A DNA stretch of 64,000 nt from Embiotoca jacksoni (taxonomy: Eukaryota > Chordata > Actinopteri > Embiotocidae): assembly GCA_022577435.1 (NCBI GenBank), contig JAKOON010000006.1, positions 13,772,501-13,836,500 on the forward strand, in the 5' to 3' direction. The position numbers were made by a program, and so were the translations under genes. The number at the start of each line of letters is the position of its first letter. Position 1 is the stretch's first letter. Positions 10,301 to 21,522 of this stretch are shown here, in pieces. Under the pieces are notes generated by a model that had not been told where the DNA came from, searched no databases, and saw nothing but the letters and a program-made list of their open reading frames with translations.

Positions 10301-13300
10301 ACAGATCAAAACACTGCGATGTTAGTACAATATAGATGCTGTCTAAGTGGATTTCCTAGCACAGATTGACGGCTTGAGAGTCATCACAGGCTCAAACCAG
10401 AACGCCCACTTAGACACAGACGGCGGCCACAGATGGAGCAAGAATATGAGAAACGTGCACACCAACAACTGCACTGTCAGCCACAGAATTAAATGATTGG
10501 AGAGTGGAGGAAGGAGACATGCAGTTTTTAATGCAAGTTTAATGATAAAAGCATTACCTGGAATTTGTATTCACTACATCTAATCCAGCTGACATGCGTT
10601 CACTGAAGTCCAGAGTGAAAGAATTGTGTTACAGCTTAAGTTAAACAGGTTTTTGTAGGATTCGAGACTTCTGTGTTGACTTTATTTGGGATCAGCTTTT
10701 CACCACATTAACACCTTGTTTATAACCGATTTAATTCAACGTCTGCAAGTTGAAAATATCTTAATCAAAGCCCGCCTCTACATTAGATAATCAGCACCTT
10801 TGGACAAGTACAGACATTTGTTCATTTTACTGTCAGAGACCAGAGGTCCATGTGGGAAACTCATGACAATATATGACCTCTTCAGCCATTGTAGGTAATG
10901 AAACTACACAAAAATGCGTCATGGGAAGAACATACATGAAATACCTGACACTACTGACAAGAAGACTCAACGACAGACCAGCTAGATATGTAAATACAAA
11001 ATGTGGCTACGCAATAAACTTCACGTCTTGTACAATAAAACACAACTGTTAAGTTCACACCCAGTGATTTATTGTATTGACAATATCACTGTTGGGTACA
11101 TAAATACCTAAGTATATTATAACATTACAACCAACTGACCCAGCATGTCTAATCACCAACATAAAAGTTCCCCACATTTTTACGAATAAATAAACCAATT
11201 CTGTCACAGAATTAGTCAAGCTGATTTTCAACATTGTTGTAAAACCTTTACTGACTCACCAGGTTTATAAATGATTTACTAAAGTGATGATGTTCGGTAA
11301 TGCTGACACTTTCAACCTGATGAACCCAAACAAAAGCAGTGTTCATTATAATAAATGCACTGATTTTAGTGGTGACACTTGACCAAATATAAATAGTAAT
11401 GTTAATTAATTTAAATCAGTGCCAATATGTTACTAAAATTACGGTAAAAGGATGTCCAACATGACATTGTTTTGTTTGACACACAAACATTAATGTATCA
11501 AGATTTTCCTTCATTTTCTAAAGCTGACCAATTTTTGGGATCTCCTCCTTTTACTTCCATTTTAACACAAAATTATCAATAAATAATTTGTATCAAAACA
11601 TCGTCAAGTACAAAAGTTTGGTTTCAGATGCACGGCCTTTGTTAATTTAGAACCAAATAACTAGTGTTTCAAGAATTGAATGACAACACAGACGGTCAAA
11701 GGGGATTACGTCATTGACCTTGAAGGACATCACAGCGAATCACTGGAGTGTCCTGTAACAACTAAAATACAGCGTCCTCTTTATGTGTTCAGATCTCCAT
11801 CACTGATTGACAGCCTGTATATTTACTTATTATGCCAATATAAGCTAAGCAGACCAGAAGAGTTCTCTATAGAGATCTTACAGGCAGAGCAGTGAGTTCT
11901 ACTGTGATTGTTTTTCTTTTCATGGCTTTTTTACATTGAACATTAAACATGAGCAGGTTTGAGAAGAGTCATCAGGATTTGTTTTTGCACAAACGACACG
12001 TGAGTTAATGCCCATCACATCAGTCGAATTAACTGCATTATTCTGTTGTGCTACTTAATAAAAAACAAGTTATTATTCAGTAGGACTTGTGGTTTGCTTA
12101 TTCAATTACCAAGCTTAATTTACACTAATTTGTGACCCTGATCAGTTGTACAATTTGTTGAATCATTGATTTGTGGCCAGTAGTTTTGAACCTCATTGAT
12201 TGTATTTGTGTCTCACTTCTCTTACTCACAACACAGCTGCAATGCATGGGCCTGTACGGCCTCTATATGCCTGCCACAGGCATTTCAGGCATGCACCTCA
12301 CCAGCATCCTTACAAAATGTCTAAAGTTACACCTTATCAGATTTAAGCAGATGTTTACCCTACTGGCAAACATGGACATTAAAGGCAGCAGCGTCCCTGC
12401 AGCAGCGATAGGAACATGCATGGTTGCCTTTAAATGTGAGGGATGGTGTTGGTGGTGGAGGAAGCACATGATGATGTTTACGCAGGCACATCTAATGATG
12501 ATAGGCTACGAGGGGAAGGTGCAGACAAAATATCTTTGATGTGTGATGGATGCTGTGGGTGCAGGTTATTACTTTAACCAGAGGTTCGTAATAACAAGTC
12601 TATTCAGGAGAATATAAGGGAGAACATGCAAACTCCGCACAGAAAGGCCCAGGACCGGATTTGAACCCAGAACCCTTTTTGCTGTGAGGCGACAATGCTA
12701 GCCACTGCACCACCGTGCCGCCTGACTTCAGTGCAGGAGACCGCTGTTCGCTTCACTTTTTTAAATCAGCCTTTTTTGTGGACATGATAACATTGCATAA
12801 CTTTAACATACAACACTTTTGATGTGATTATTTGAACCCAAACCATTATCTTTCCCTAACCCTAATCAAGTGGGGTTTTTTTGCTTAAGGGGCGCTAATA
12901 TAGGAAACACTCCAGTGGGTCGTATTCGAGGGTAGGAACAAACAAACTGTATGAGGATTTCTTAGAAATTCCTCTAAAATCATATGAAACATCCAACCAT
13001 GTCTCTCCAGAATTAACATCCTGGTTACACTAAATAAGTCACAGATCCCACTGTCAATTAATGTCACCAAAACCAGGACATTGTCCCTGGAAAGACTGCT
13101 AAAGTTTTTAATGTTTTTCATTATTGTGAGCGCCGTTAGATCGTGGTGATGGCAGAAGTCTCAAATGACTGAGATTTTATCAGAGCAAAAAAAAGTTATC
13201 TGAATGGCTACATATTGGAGGTCAAAGCAGAACAACATGTCAATATGACATTTTAAGTGCAGTACGTTAAGACTGGCTGGAATAATAACTTGCACCCGTG

Positions 13301-13333
13301 ATAGTTTGATGCCATCTTTAATTTCTATCTTAC
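7311..13333 (-). other. inpp4b last intron (6.0 kb)
   Basis: AT-rich intron with no coding exon found. It contains short homopolymers (poly-T near 8331-8344) and the retroposon head fragment at 12617-12722. The rest looks like unique intronic sequence. Confidence 0.6.
12617..12722 (-). mobile_element. retroposon head fragment (second copy)
   Basis: On the minus strand it starts ggcggcacggtggtgcagtg, carries gggttcaaatccgg (B-box-like) and reaches gagtttgcatgttctccct, matching the first third of the 5577-5960 element. The body and the (GGAT)n tail are missing. This is the reverse of the usual 5' truncation of retroposons. Confidence 0.72.
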
Positions 13334-13488
13334 CTCCGCATGCAGTCCAGAGCTCGAGTGAAGAAGTCCTTGCTGAGCTGGTGTTCATCACGTAGGAGGG
13401 CACACTGCTCTAATGTGACAGACATGGATGTTCGGTCTTTGGCACTTTTACAGCTGGTAAATCTGATGCCATTTAACCTTCGGCAGAT
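13334..13488 (-). CDS. inpp4b: inpp4b exon with catalytic CX5R loop
   Basis: This 155-bp exon begins ICRRLNGIRFTSCKSAKDRT and continues SMSVTLEQCALL. CKSAKDRT is the dual-specificity-type phosphatase P-loop of the INPP4 family. The nucleophilic Cys (window residue 653, codon 13452-13450) and the phosphate-binding Arg (659) are both intact, with the Lys residues typical of 4-phosphatases. The acceptor is ccctccag and the donor gtaaga; the exon ends in a split Arg codon completed at 7310. Confidence 0.97.
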
Positions 13489-14857
13489 CTGGAGGGAAGT
13501 GGAGAAAAAAACATTAATCATTAATGTGAAATGTTCCTTTTTTTGATCATTTAGTGATTCAACTTTTAAAGAGCCTTGTTATACACGTGCGTTTTATTCT
13601 AACAGACTTTAAATCAGATGAAACTATAAAAAAGGAAATTACACATTTGTTGAAATAAAATTTATATATTTTGTGATATACAGTGATATAACACCTAAAC
13701 AACAGGTACCTGCTATGCAATTATATTATAACATGTAGCTTAGATTTGTGTTTCCCCCAACTTATTACATTTATTGAAAAAAATGCTGCTGCTGATGTCT
13801 TTAAATAAAGATCCTGTTAATTTGATCAAGTATAGAAAGGCCATGTGACATGTATTCTAATGTCACTCAGTCTGTCAAACACTTTGAGCCAGACAAAAAT
13901 ATCTCAACAGGTACGAGACAGATTATCATGGTTATTTGTAGTTCCTTGAGGATGAATCCTATTTACTTTGGTGATCGGAGTTAAATGTTTCCACCAATAT
14001 TGAAAGAAATGTCTCCATTATAACACATTAAATAAAAAATTAAAAAAACATGTACACATCATATCCATGTAAAGGGGACATAATATATATGATTTACAGT
14101 GCAAAAACCTCTTTTTTAACTGTTTATCTCACACCCTAAGATAAGCTTGTTACCTTTTAAAATGATTTCCCCTTTGTTCTAATTTATTAATTGAATTTAA
14201 TGTATTCATAATCTTATTTTTTTTAAATCAGACTAACAGAAGAAGTCAGTGTGGATGGTCTCTGTGCAAATGGATGTTGAATCTTAAGTTGTGTATCTCA
14301 TACAGGCCCAGTTAGCTAATTAAATACATTCATACAGATTTCAGCTGTGTGAGGGGAAAAAAAAACTTACTGAACAACCTCAGAGACAAAGGCTACGTAA
14401 CTGATGACTGTTTGTGGGCATGCACAAACAACACTATCCTTTTTTACACAAAAAACATGATATGTCCCCTTTAACATCAGCACAGAGGTGACAGGCACGA
14501 CTGCAGACTCTTTTTCTTGTTAGAACATATTCGCACAGTGACTTCTGTTAATCACAAGGTCTGTAAGAACATGTATAACAATTCACTGACAGGTACTGAA
14601 TATAACAAGATAATAAAGATCAGCATGTATTGTCTTTCAAAGTCAACTCATGCTCAGACAGTTGCTTTTTGTTTGGCTCAGTGCTCCCATTAAAGCCCAT
14701 GAAATATTAATATGCCACAAACATAACATTAAAACACATCAAGTGTTGCGAGATCATAGTTACCTTTGTTATGCAAGATGGAACATTTTGTCATACGGTT
14801 GAGAGGAAACAATCTTCCTTGACGAGGACAGAGAGTTACAATAAAAACATCACTCAC
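13489..14857 (-). other. inpp4b intron carrying a MITE
   Basis: Intron of 1.37 kb, very AT-rich. It contains the inverted-repeat element at 14071-14472; nothing else was recognised. Confidence 0.6.
14071..14472. mobile_element. MITE-like element, hAT-type ends
   Basis: The left end aaaggggacata (14071-14082) and right end tatgtccccttt (14461-14472) are perfect 12-bp inverted repeats about 400 bp apart. Similarity extends weakly inwards (catgat just inside the right end). No transposase is present. The ends resemble short non-autonomous hAT elements common in fish, but no clean 8-bp target duplication was seen, so the superfamily is tentative. Confidence 0.62.
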
Positions 14858-14970
14858 CGTTCCAGCAATCCACAGTATCTCCACATTCTTCCTCTTCTTT
14901 GTGACGACATTCTGTCCCAAGTTTTCAAGTAATTCCTTTATGTCAGTCTGTGTGTGAAAACACGGTAGAC
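14858..14970 (-). CDS. inpp4b: inpp4b exon
   Basis: This 113-bp exon reads LPCFHTQTDIKELLENLGQN, then VVTKKRKNVEILWIAGT, with acceptor ctacaaacag and donor gtgagt. Its first two bases complete a Cys codon begun at 15305. It forms the lead-in to the catalytic exon, with the strand-like VEILWIAGT segment just before the P-loop exon. Confidence 0.94.
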
Positions 14971-15304
14971 CTGTTTGTAGAAAAATATGAACACATTGCC
15001 AGCTCAGATGGGAATGAAGTTTATGTTGGATTAATGTCAACAGAAAAAAAGAAAACAGAATTCACCTCATATTTTTTACATTATTAAATTCACACTCTTT
15101 TCGTCAAAAATACTACAATTATATATTAAAACTTCTGATGTAATTCTGATAGTCAATACATGTAATGCTTTACCCACATCTTTGTAACTACACTTTGGTA
15201 CAGCGGTGAGAGAAGGAACATAAGTCGGAGTATTTCTAACAGATTTACAAAGAAGAAGAGTATTTGTCCCTGGTCAAAGAAATTTTAGAAAATTGTGCAC
15301 TTAC

Positions 15305-15402
15305 ATTCTAGTGGCACCTTTTCACTTAACGATTTGTAATAGGCCTCTAATGTCTCAAAGTTCTTCTGGTTTATTCTTTCTTGTAGGGAGATATCTCCAA
15401 AC
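15305..15402 (-). CDS. inpp4b: inpp4b exon
   Basis: This 98-bp exon reads FGDISLQERINQKNFETLEA, then YYKSLSEKVPLE, with acceptor cctctcag and donor gtaagt. Phase fits both neighbours (one base in, one base out). The sequence is charged and mostly helical in character. Confidence 0.94.
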
Positions 15403-15711
15403 CTGAGAGGATAAATACGGGCAGTTATGGAGAACAATCATCAATATGCTTAATGTCTTTCCTCACCTGTTCACAATCTTTCATGTGATGTAACTGCAAT
15501 GCACATCAGTAAATGCTGCATTCAGAAAATAAAAAACATGATTTTACATGGACTGTTTTTGCTTTTTAAGAAAACTCAAAACAATAATCTGTTATCAGAT
15601 ACTAATTAAAGACCGAATTGCCTCCGGGCAACATGCTCACAGAAAGAGCAATTGCCTTTAAGAGCAGCTGAGTGTAAGTTCTTCAGAGTGAACAAAGAAT
15701 GTTTGCAGTAC

Positions 15712-15852
15712 CTCTCTGCTATAGTTTGTTGTTCATTGATGCCCACGTTAAACAGCACCGGGAATACTCGTAGAGGCTTGCCCTCCTTGATCTCCTCTGG
15801 CAAGGTCTGGAAAACCAATTGTGGTAATGGCACTTCTACAATGAAGTGGTCT
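15712..15852 (-). CDS. inpp4b: inpp4b exon
   Basis: This 141-bp exon reads DHFIVEVPLPQLVFQTLPEE, then IKEGKPLRVFPVLFNVGINE and QQTIAE, with acceptor cattcag and donor gtactg. The LFNVGINEQQTIAERFGD join across the intron to 15402 is a strongly conserved INPP4 stretch. The donor reads into tactgc without a stop, so open-frame length alone overestimates the exon. Confidence 0.95.
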
Positions 15853-16679
15853 CTGAATGCAAGCAGAGAAAATAATGCATTAGAAGGTGAAAGAGAAAAA
15901 GCAATTAAAAAGAAATTTGATATATTTTACTGGGCTGCAGAATATGATATGTTTGGGAAGTTGTATAATCTGACACCTAAACCAGGCCGGAGCAAAGTGT
16001 GAAAAGAGAAACTGATGGTGTGCGTGCATGAGAGAAAGAGAGCGTGTTAAACAGACTGCCTGATGTGAAGGTTCAATGCACCAGTAACTGGTTCAAGTAA
16101 AGTTGAGGGAAATGTCCGACAAATAAACTATTGCTTTACTGCATGTCCAAACAGCTGTAATAAGTAAGTGAACAATTTCTGAACAAACGAGGGAAAATTA
16201 TCAAGTCCAAAAGTCAGAGCTTCTTCCTCATGACAGTACAGCTGTGGCACATGGTGCACATTCACATACTATTTTGAACATTGAAGGTGGTTTGTGTTTG
16301 GGTCAAATTCCAGACATGGAGAGGTTTCAGTAAAAAGATTCTTGTCAAAGAGGAAATGGCTGCAGCTCTGCCCACTTGTAATTACAGAAGGTATTTGTTA
16401 CACTTTACAGTAAAACTTGAGTGTACAGTCACAGATTTTGTAGAGAATAAACAGTGCACGACTACATTTATTCAGCTGTGTCTATTTACATTGCTGCTGT
16501 TATTAGTTAAACTAAACAAAAAATTATACTGGAGTGAAATTGGCAACACTTTATTTTATGGGTCCTGTAATTTGTTGATAGTTTACACTTAAGTTATTTG
16601 AGAAGAACTGTGTCATTTAGCAGTAATTATAGTGACAATATCCTGACACCCTTTACAGAGAAAGTACCCACTGCTTTAA

Positions 16680-16792
16680 CCTTCCTGTTATCTTCAGTCA
16701 ATTGGGGGGAATTAAATGACAAATAAATAAGACATTTATTTTCAAAATGATTTTGAAAACGGGTCACGAAAGACCCGAGGATAACAGGAAGG
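16680..16792. mobile_element. piggyBac-type MITE with TTAA duplication
   Basis: Exactly flanked by TTAA on both sides (16676-16679 and 16793-16796). The inverted ends ccttcctgttatcttc and, from the right, ccttcctgttatcctc differ at one of 16 positions. The element is only 113 bp with no coding capacity, and ends with an internal gggtcacgaaagaccc hairpin. TTAA target duplication with CC... termini is diagnostic of piggyBac-like elements. Confidence 0.85.
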
Positions 16793-17219
16793 TTAAGAGA
16801 GTCACATTGACAGGTGTGTCACATTAAAACAACTTGCCCTCACTTTTTTTTATTGGGTTAAATGTCGGTGTTTTCTTATGTGCAGGAGTCTTTGTTTTTT
16901 CACAGTAAGAAAGAACTAGGAATGTACACAGGTTAACATAGTTAGATTGAATTTTAAAATGGAATTTGACTAAAACACGGTCACTTTCATACAAAGTTAT
17001 GCTCCCAGTTATATGGAATAATTGAAATCATACCAACTGAACATTGTCATAATTAATACCAAATTACATTGCTATTCTCTAAGGGGTTTTCAAAGAAAGT
17101 GCAGGCATTTTAAAGGAAACTGTAAAAATTAAATAAATCAATAAGAAACAAAACCTATAGTACCCATAAAATAAAGACACTCTCAAATCTCAAAACTTTA
17201 AAGGTGAAGATTTACTAAA

Positions 17220-17259
17220 CAAGTCCAGACAACAGTCAATAGACAGTTGTCTGGACTTG
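17220..17259. repeat. perfect 14-bp inverted repeat, 12-nt loop
   Basis: caagtccagacaac (17220-17233) pairs exactly with gttgtctggacttg (17246-17259). This makes a compact, stable hairpin inside the inpp4b intron. No known small RNA is recognised in it. Confidence 0.75.
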
Positions 17260-17310
17260 ATTCTCAGAATGTACTCAACTGCGACTGCTATTAGTGGTTG
17301 AGTTAGGTTA

Positions 17311-17450
17311 GGTAGTTACTTTATTAATCCCCAAGGGGACATTTTTTTTCGCTACAGCAGCATACAATGAAAAGCAATAAAATAACAGTACAGAAATATA
17401 AAATATAAAATGCACAGTATATACAGTACAGTATATATATATATATTTTA
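17311..17450 (+). repeat. LINE-type 3' tail with A-rich flank
   Basis: Contains ggtagttactttattaatcc followed by ccaaggggac, then A-rich sequence with cagtaca/tatata runs. It shares its core with 3276-3318 and is in the same orientation. The body of the LINE is absent. Confidence 0.55.
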
Positions 17451-17567
17451 TATATAAACAACCAAGAAACACAGACAACCAGTGCAACAGGTTGTAGTAA
17501 TTAACTGTCTTTAGGGGATGCCATCATCACATAAAGACACAGACTAGAGAGAGGGATGAAGTCTCAC

Positions 17568-17694
17568 CGTCGGCCACACACTAAAGGCTGGAGGTCACTG
17601 AAGTCGTCTGTCTTGGCCTCTGTGATCTTAAACACGACTCTCTGTAAGTCTGAGATTCCAACCTCCATGTCCTCCAGCATCCCAATCTCTTCAT
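17568..17694 (-). CDS. inpp4b: inpp4b exon
   Basis: This 127-bp exon reads EEIGMLEDMEVGISDLQRVV, then FKITEAKTDDFSDLQPLVCG and R, with acceptor gtttaag and donor gtgaga. It starts with two bases that complete the Asn codon from 18152 and ends in a split Arg codon. Confidence 0.95.
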
Positions 17695-18151
17695 CTTAAA
17701 CAGTTAGACAAAACAACAGGATTTACATATCACTTGTCACATTTGATCTTTTTAGTTCCTACACTCAAAATAGGGCAAGGTCTTGCTGTAGCAATCCAGC
17801 ATGAATGAGAATTTGATCACGATGCTGCAAGTAACTAGAACAGGTCTACTCATATGTTACAAGTGCCTCCTTAAGTTCAGTCACTAGTGCCTGTATTTGT
17901 CTGATAAACCGCTCAAAACGCTGTGCGTATCCTTCACCCGGTCCCTGTTGTATAAAATATAAAATGGTAAAAGTTGTTTGGTCAAAAACACTACACCGAC
18001 TCAACACCTTGATACACGTTGTTACTTGTTAAGGCCTGATCACTCATTCTAGCCAGGTTCACCAAAACCAAACAAGTGTATTTGAGTTTTTTCTTTTAGG
18101 AAGCAAACTAAAATCAAAAGCAGCATTGAGTCGAGGTTGTGATTTACTCAC

Positions 18152-18275
18152 TGTAGGTGCTGAGCAGGCTCTCAAACTGGGCCACCAAGCCAACTAGGTG
18201 GAGCTGCCTCAGGAAGCCTTTGTCTTGCATTCCTGCATACATCCTCATAACGAAACCGCAGGCCAAGGCTGCCAG
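18152..18275 (-). CDS. inpp4b: inpp4b exon
   Basis: This 124-bp exon reads LAALACGFVMRMYAGMQDKG, then FLRQLHLVGLVAQFESLLST and Y, with acceptor tttttacag and donor gtgagt. It is rich in hydrophobic helix residues. The split codon at its end makes STYNEEIGMLED on joining to 17694. Confidence 0.95.
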
Positions 18276-18510
18276 CTGTAAAAATGGGGACAGAAACACA
18301 CACATGCACAATTGAGACCTGTGTCTTGTAAATTGCAAACAGCATGCACATGAATTCGGAAGCTACGCAGTCACAGAGTCTGAAATAATTCGGTTCCAAG
18401 TGTGCGATTCTGTGCTAAGCTATGTTTACAACAATACAATATATGTATTCCATATTATATTTCTTATATGCAATCTCGTATTAATCAACTATTAATCCTC
18501 AGGCTATGCA

Positions 18511-18576
18511 AAAAAATTTCCCCTCGGGGATTAATAAAGTATATACCTACCTACCTACCTACCTACCTACCTACCC
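18511..18576 (-). repeat. LINE-type 3' tail with TACC microsatellite
   Basis: On the minus strand a (GGTA)n run leads into actttattaatccccgagg, the same tail core as at 3276 and 17311 but inverted. On the plus strand the tetranucleotide run ctacctacctacc covers about 18546-18576. Such tails are the target-primed end of LINE/SINE insertions. Confidence 0.55.
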
Positions 18577-18607
18577 AACAGGCTGTTTCTGCTGAGGTCA
18601 GCGATCC

Positions 18608-19010
18608 TGTTGGGGTCAGCATGCTGATGCGCATAATAACAAGGCCACAGGCCGTTACCGGGTGGTAACGGTTGATGGCATGACCACTAGTTTGATCTTT
18701 TGTCTTTCTTATCTCTTCCAAGTCATAAAACAGGAACAAGTTACTGACCTGAACAAACACGTCCCCACAAGGCAAGACCCCCACCTCGACCAATCAACAA
18801 AGGACACATCACCATACATGATTTTTTTTGGTTTTCTGTACTATAAGAAGACTGGGTCAGGGAGAGTCAAGAGGTCAGACTTCAGACTTCGTGAACTGAC
18901 ACATACTTTGTTGTTGTCAGGGAAGCATAGTCTGGACCCAGAGCTCTGTAAACTGATTGTTCTATTGCTGTTAAATAAATATGTTGAAGCCTGACATCTT
19001 CTCCTATTGC
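18608..19010 (+). mobile_element. possible solo LTR
   Basis: A roughly 400-bp segment with LTR-like arrangement: tgttgggg at its start, a TATAA (18842-18846), and an AATAAA (18974-18979) about 130 bp further on, as in U3-R-U5. No open reading frame of interest is present, and no clear target duplication or exact end was found. It could equally be ordinary intron sequence. Confidence 0.3.
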
Positions 19011-19625
19011 CTCATTAAAGAACATGCAGGACTGGGGGCTGACACATATGGGCTTTGTACTAGCATGAGCCCGAGTCCAACACAAGAGAAGGTCAAACAG
19101 CTTCAGCCATGCAGCTGGCTTCATACCACAACTACTGAGTTATAACATCTCAATAATGAAAATACAGATTTCTACAGATAAAACAGGGTTTACAACCAAA
19201 CAAATATAATGTTTAAACTGGGGTTTTGACTTGTAAGCCTGAGATTTGGTGGATGTAGATGTGATAATACATGGAACCAACATTGCAGCGTTATTTGGGA
19301 AAGGTAGGCTTTAGTTTAAATAATACGCTGCACTTTGGACACGAAATGACAAACAATTATATGACAAACTGCTTCAAAGCTCAGCTGGCTAAAATTGATA
19401 GTGTTTGATATTGGCTTTGATCAGATAAAAGATTAGCTAATGTGTAATTGATTTTGTGAACTGAGTGCATATACAAACATTTCAAACATTCATAGCAGTG
19501 TTACAAATGACCAAAACCTTCATCTCAAAGGAACTCAGATGAAGAGAAGTAAATCGTATGAACAGACTTCACATCCTCTAGAGGACTTCTAAAGAGTTAT
19601 TTATCATGTCAGTGCGGCCACCTAC

Positions 19626-19798
19626 TGCCTGACTAAAGACCACATCTCGCCTCTGCTGGAGGAGGAAGCCCTGTGGGATGCTGCAGGCTGCCTCCTGTAG
19701 GAGCACAAAGGTCATGGCTCGCTTCGCCTTCTCCATCACCTCCATCACGCACTCCTTTAACCTGGTCACCAGAGGACACAACTGTTCCCTCCAGTCAC
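19626..19798 (-). CDS. inpp4b: inpp4b exon
   Basis: This 173-bp exon reads DWREQLCPLVTRLKECVMEV, then MEKAKRAMTFVLLQEAACSI and PQGFLLQQRRDVVFSQA, with acceptor cctcctcag and donor gtaggt. It is helical and moderately hydrophobic. The first two bases complete a Gly codon from 23274, and it ends in phase 0. Confidence 0.95.
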
Positions 19799-21379
19799 CT
19801 GAGGAGGAAGATGGGACGGGATGCCTCTTAGTCATTAAATATAATTTCATACATTATCATGAAATCATAACTATGTCTCCCACGCTTAAAGTAGAAATAA
19901 TAACAGAAGTTCCCAAGTTGTTGCTTCTACTTAAATTGTGTTTCATATTTTATTTAATGAGTAAATGAAGGACAGACATGAAGACGAATGGAAGACTTTG
20001 GAGAAAATAAAGATAAGTAACTAATCTTTCTAGACTGTCTTATTTCAAGTGATGTTTCTCTTCATAGATTTATTTTATGTCTCCTTTATTTACTATATGG
20101 ATATTTACTATTTTGATTTTAATTTTTTAGTTCATTCAATTATGTATTTAAAAAAAATTTCTGTCCTTATTTTTTTTTGATACTGTTCCATGTCTCGAAT
20201 ACAATCCTATATCTTCCATATCATCCATTTTATAATTCTTCTAAACAAAAAATAGCATTAACACGACAACAAACTGTATGTAAAATCATATTTGGCTCAA
20301 TAAAACATTATGAAAAAAAAAAAACTTGACCAAAAAACTTCTGCTTTTAACATTAATTTGTCTGTGGTTTAGTTTTTCATAGAGAATAAATTCAATTAAC
20401 TTCAACTTTCCACTTCACATATTTGAAAGTTGCCTATTGGACCCTGATTGGCTTCTGAACTAATTGTGATTCTACAAATCCCGCTTTTACGTCCAAACCT
20501 CAAACTGAGTACAGAGAAACTTTCCTCTTTCAGCAGAGGAACTCAAAAACAACCTTCAAGTGGCTAAACCTGAACACAGAGAGGGTCAAACATCTGAGAG
20601 AAGTGAATCTGACAGAGACACAATTGAGAGTGGAGTGGTTGTTTCAGTGTGATGTAATGACTGTTGAAACAGGGCGTTTAGTGTGAACACAATGCAGAGA
20701 AAGATCACTCTCAGGTGAAAGCCCGTGACTGTCGACCATTTCAGAACTTCTTTTCAACTGCAACATGTGGTGCAACTGACTGATGATGACGGGCAGTTTA
20801 TTGGTTTTTGTAAATTATTAAAGATCAGCATCACACCAATTTGTAAACCTTTTTGAATGTTTTTGACCTCTTAACTAAAACGTATGACAAAAAAAAAAAA
20901 TCTGAAGTAATGGAGTTATTGTTAGATTTGAGTTCTTTAATTGACCTGGGCTATTCCATCTGGGCATCAAAAACCCTTGATTGTGAGTCACACGTATACA
21001 CTCCATACTGAGTATTATAATACACTGATTTGATATTTAATTAAGATTAATTAGCTTTTGCTGATTGACTCATTCTGAGTCTCATGCTGATTCATTTCCA
21101 CTGCTTATCAACAGCAAACGTAAAACCATCTCAGTTTAGTATATTTAGTCATATTACAAACTTAGGACCTGTATAGAAACATTGTGTGGGAATTGGGATA
21201 CAAGTGTACACAGCTTCATCCATTTCCTCCTTTTAAAAGCGGTTTCTGATGAATCGGTCTATTCTGTGTACAACAGGGGGCAGTGTTGGTTAAGTATTGT
21301 CCAAGATGAGGTCTCTGACTGCATTCTGTTCAGCTACAACATATTGAAAAGTTCTTGGGCGGGAATAGCAGATCAGTTT

Positions 21380-21381
<2 letters not shown>

Positions 21382-21430
<49 letters not shown>

Positions 21431-21440
21431 ACACACACCA

Positions 21441-21519
<79 letters not shown>
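21382..21519. repeat. CA microsatellite with 9-nt higher-order core
   Basis: An almost uninterrupted (CA)n of 138 bp. In its middle (about 21428-21452) it contains several ccacacaca units with 9-nt spacing, which shift the CA register repeatedly. It produces spurious Thr-His and Cys-Val open frames on the two strands. Confidence 0.95.

Positions 21520-21522
<3 letters not shown>

Larger units (their letters stand above)
15853..17567 (-). other. inpp4b intron with MITE, hairpin and LINE tail
   Basis: This 1.7-kb intron packs three separate elements: the TTAA-flanked MITE (16680-16792), a perfect 14-bp hairpin (17220-17259) and a LINE-type tail with A-rich and TA-rich sequence (about 17311-17450). 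No further exon was seen. Confidence 0.65.

Noticed and set aside
20520..20650. Open stretch FPLSAEELKNNLQVAKPEHR considered as an exon
   Set aside because: It is on the plus strand inside a minus-strand intron, lacks a paired donor, and has no homology I can name.
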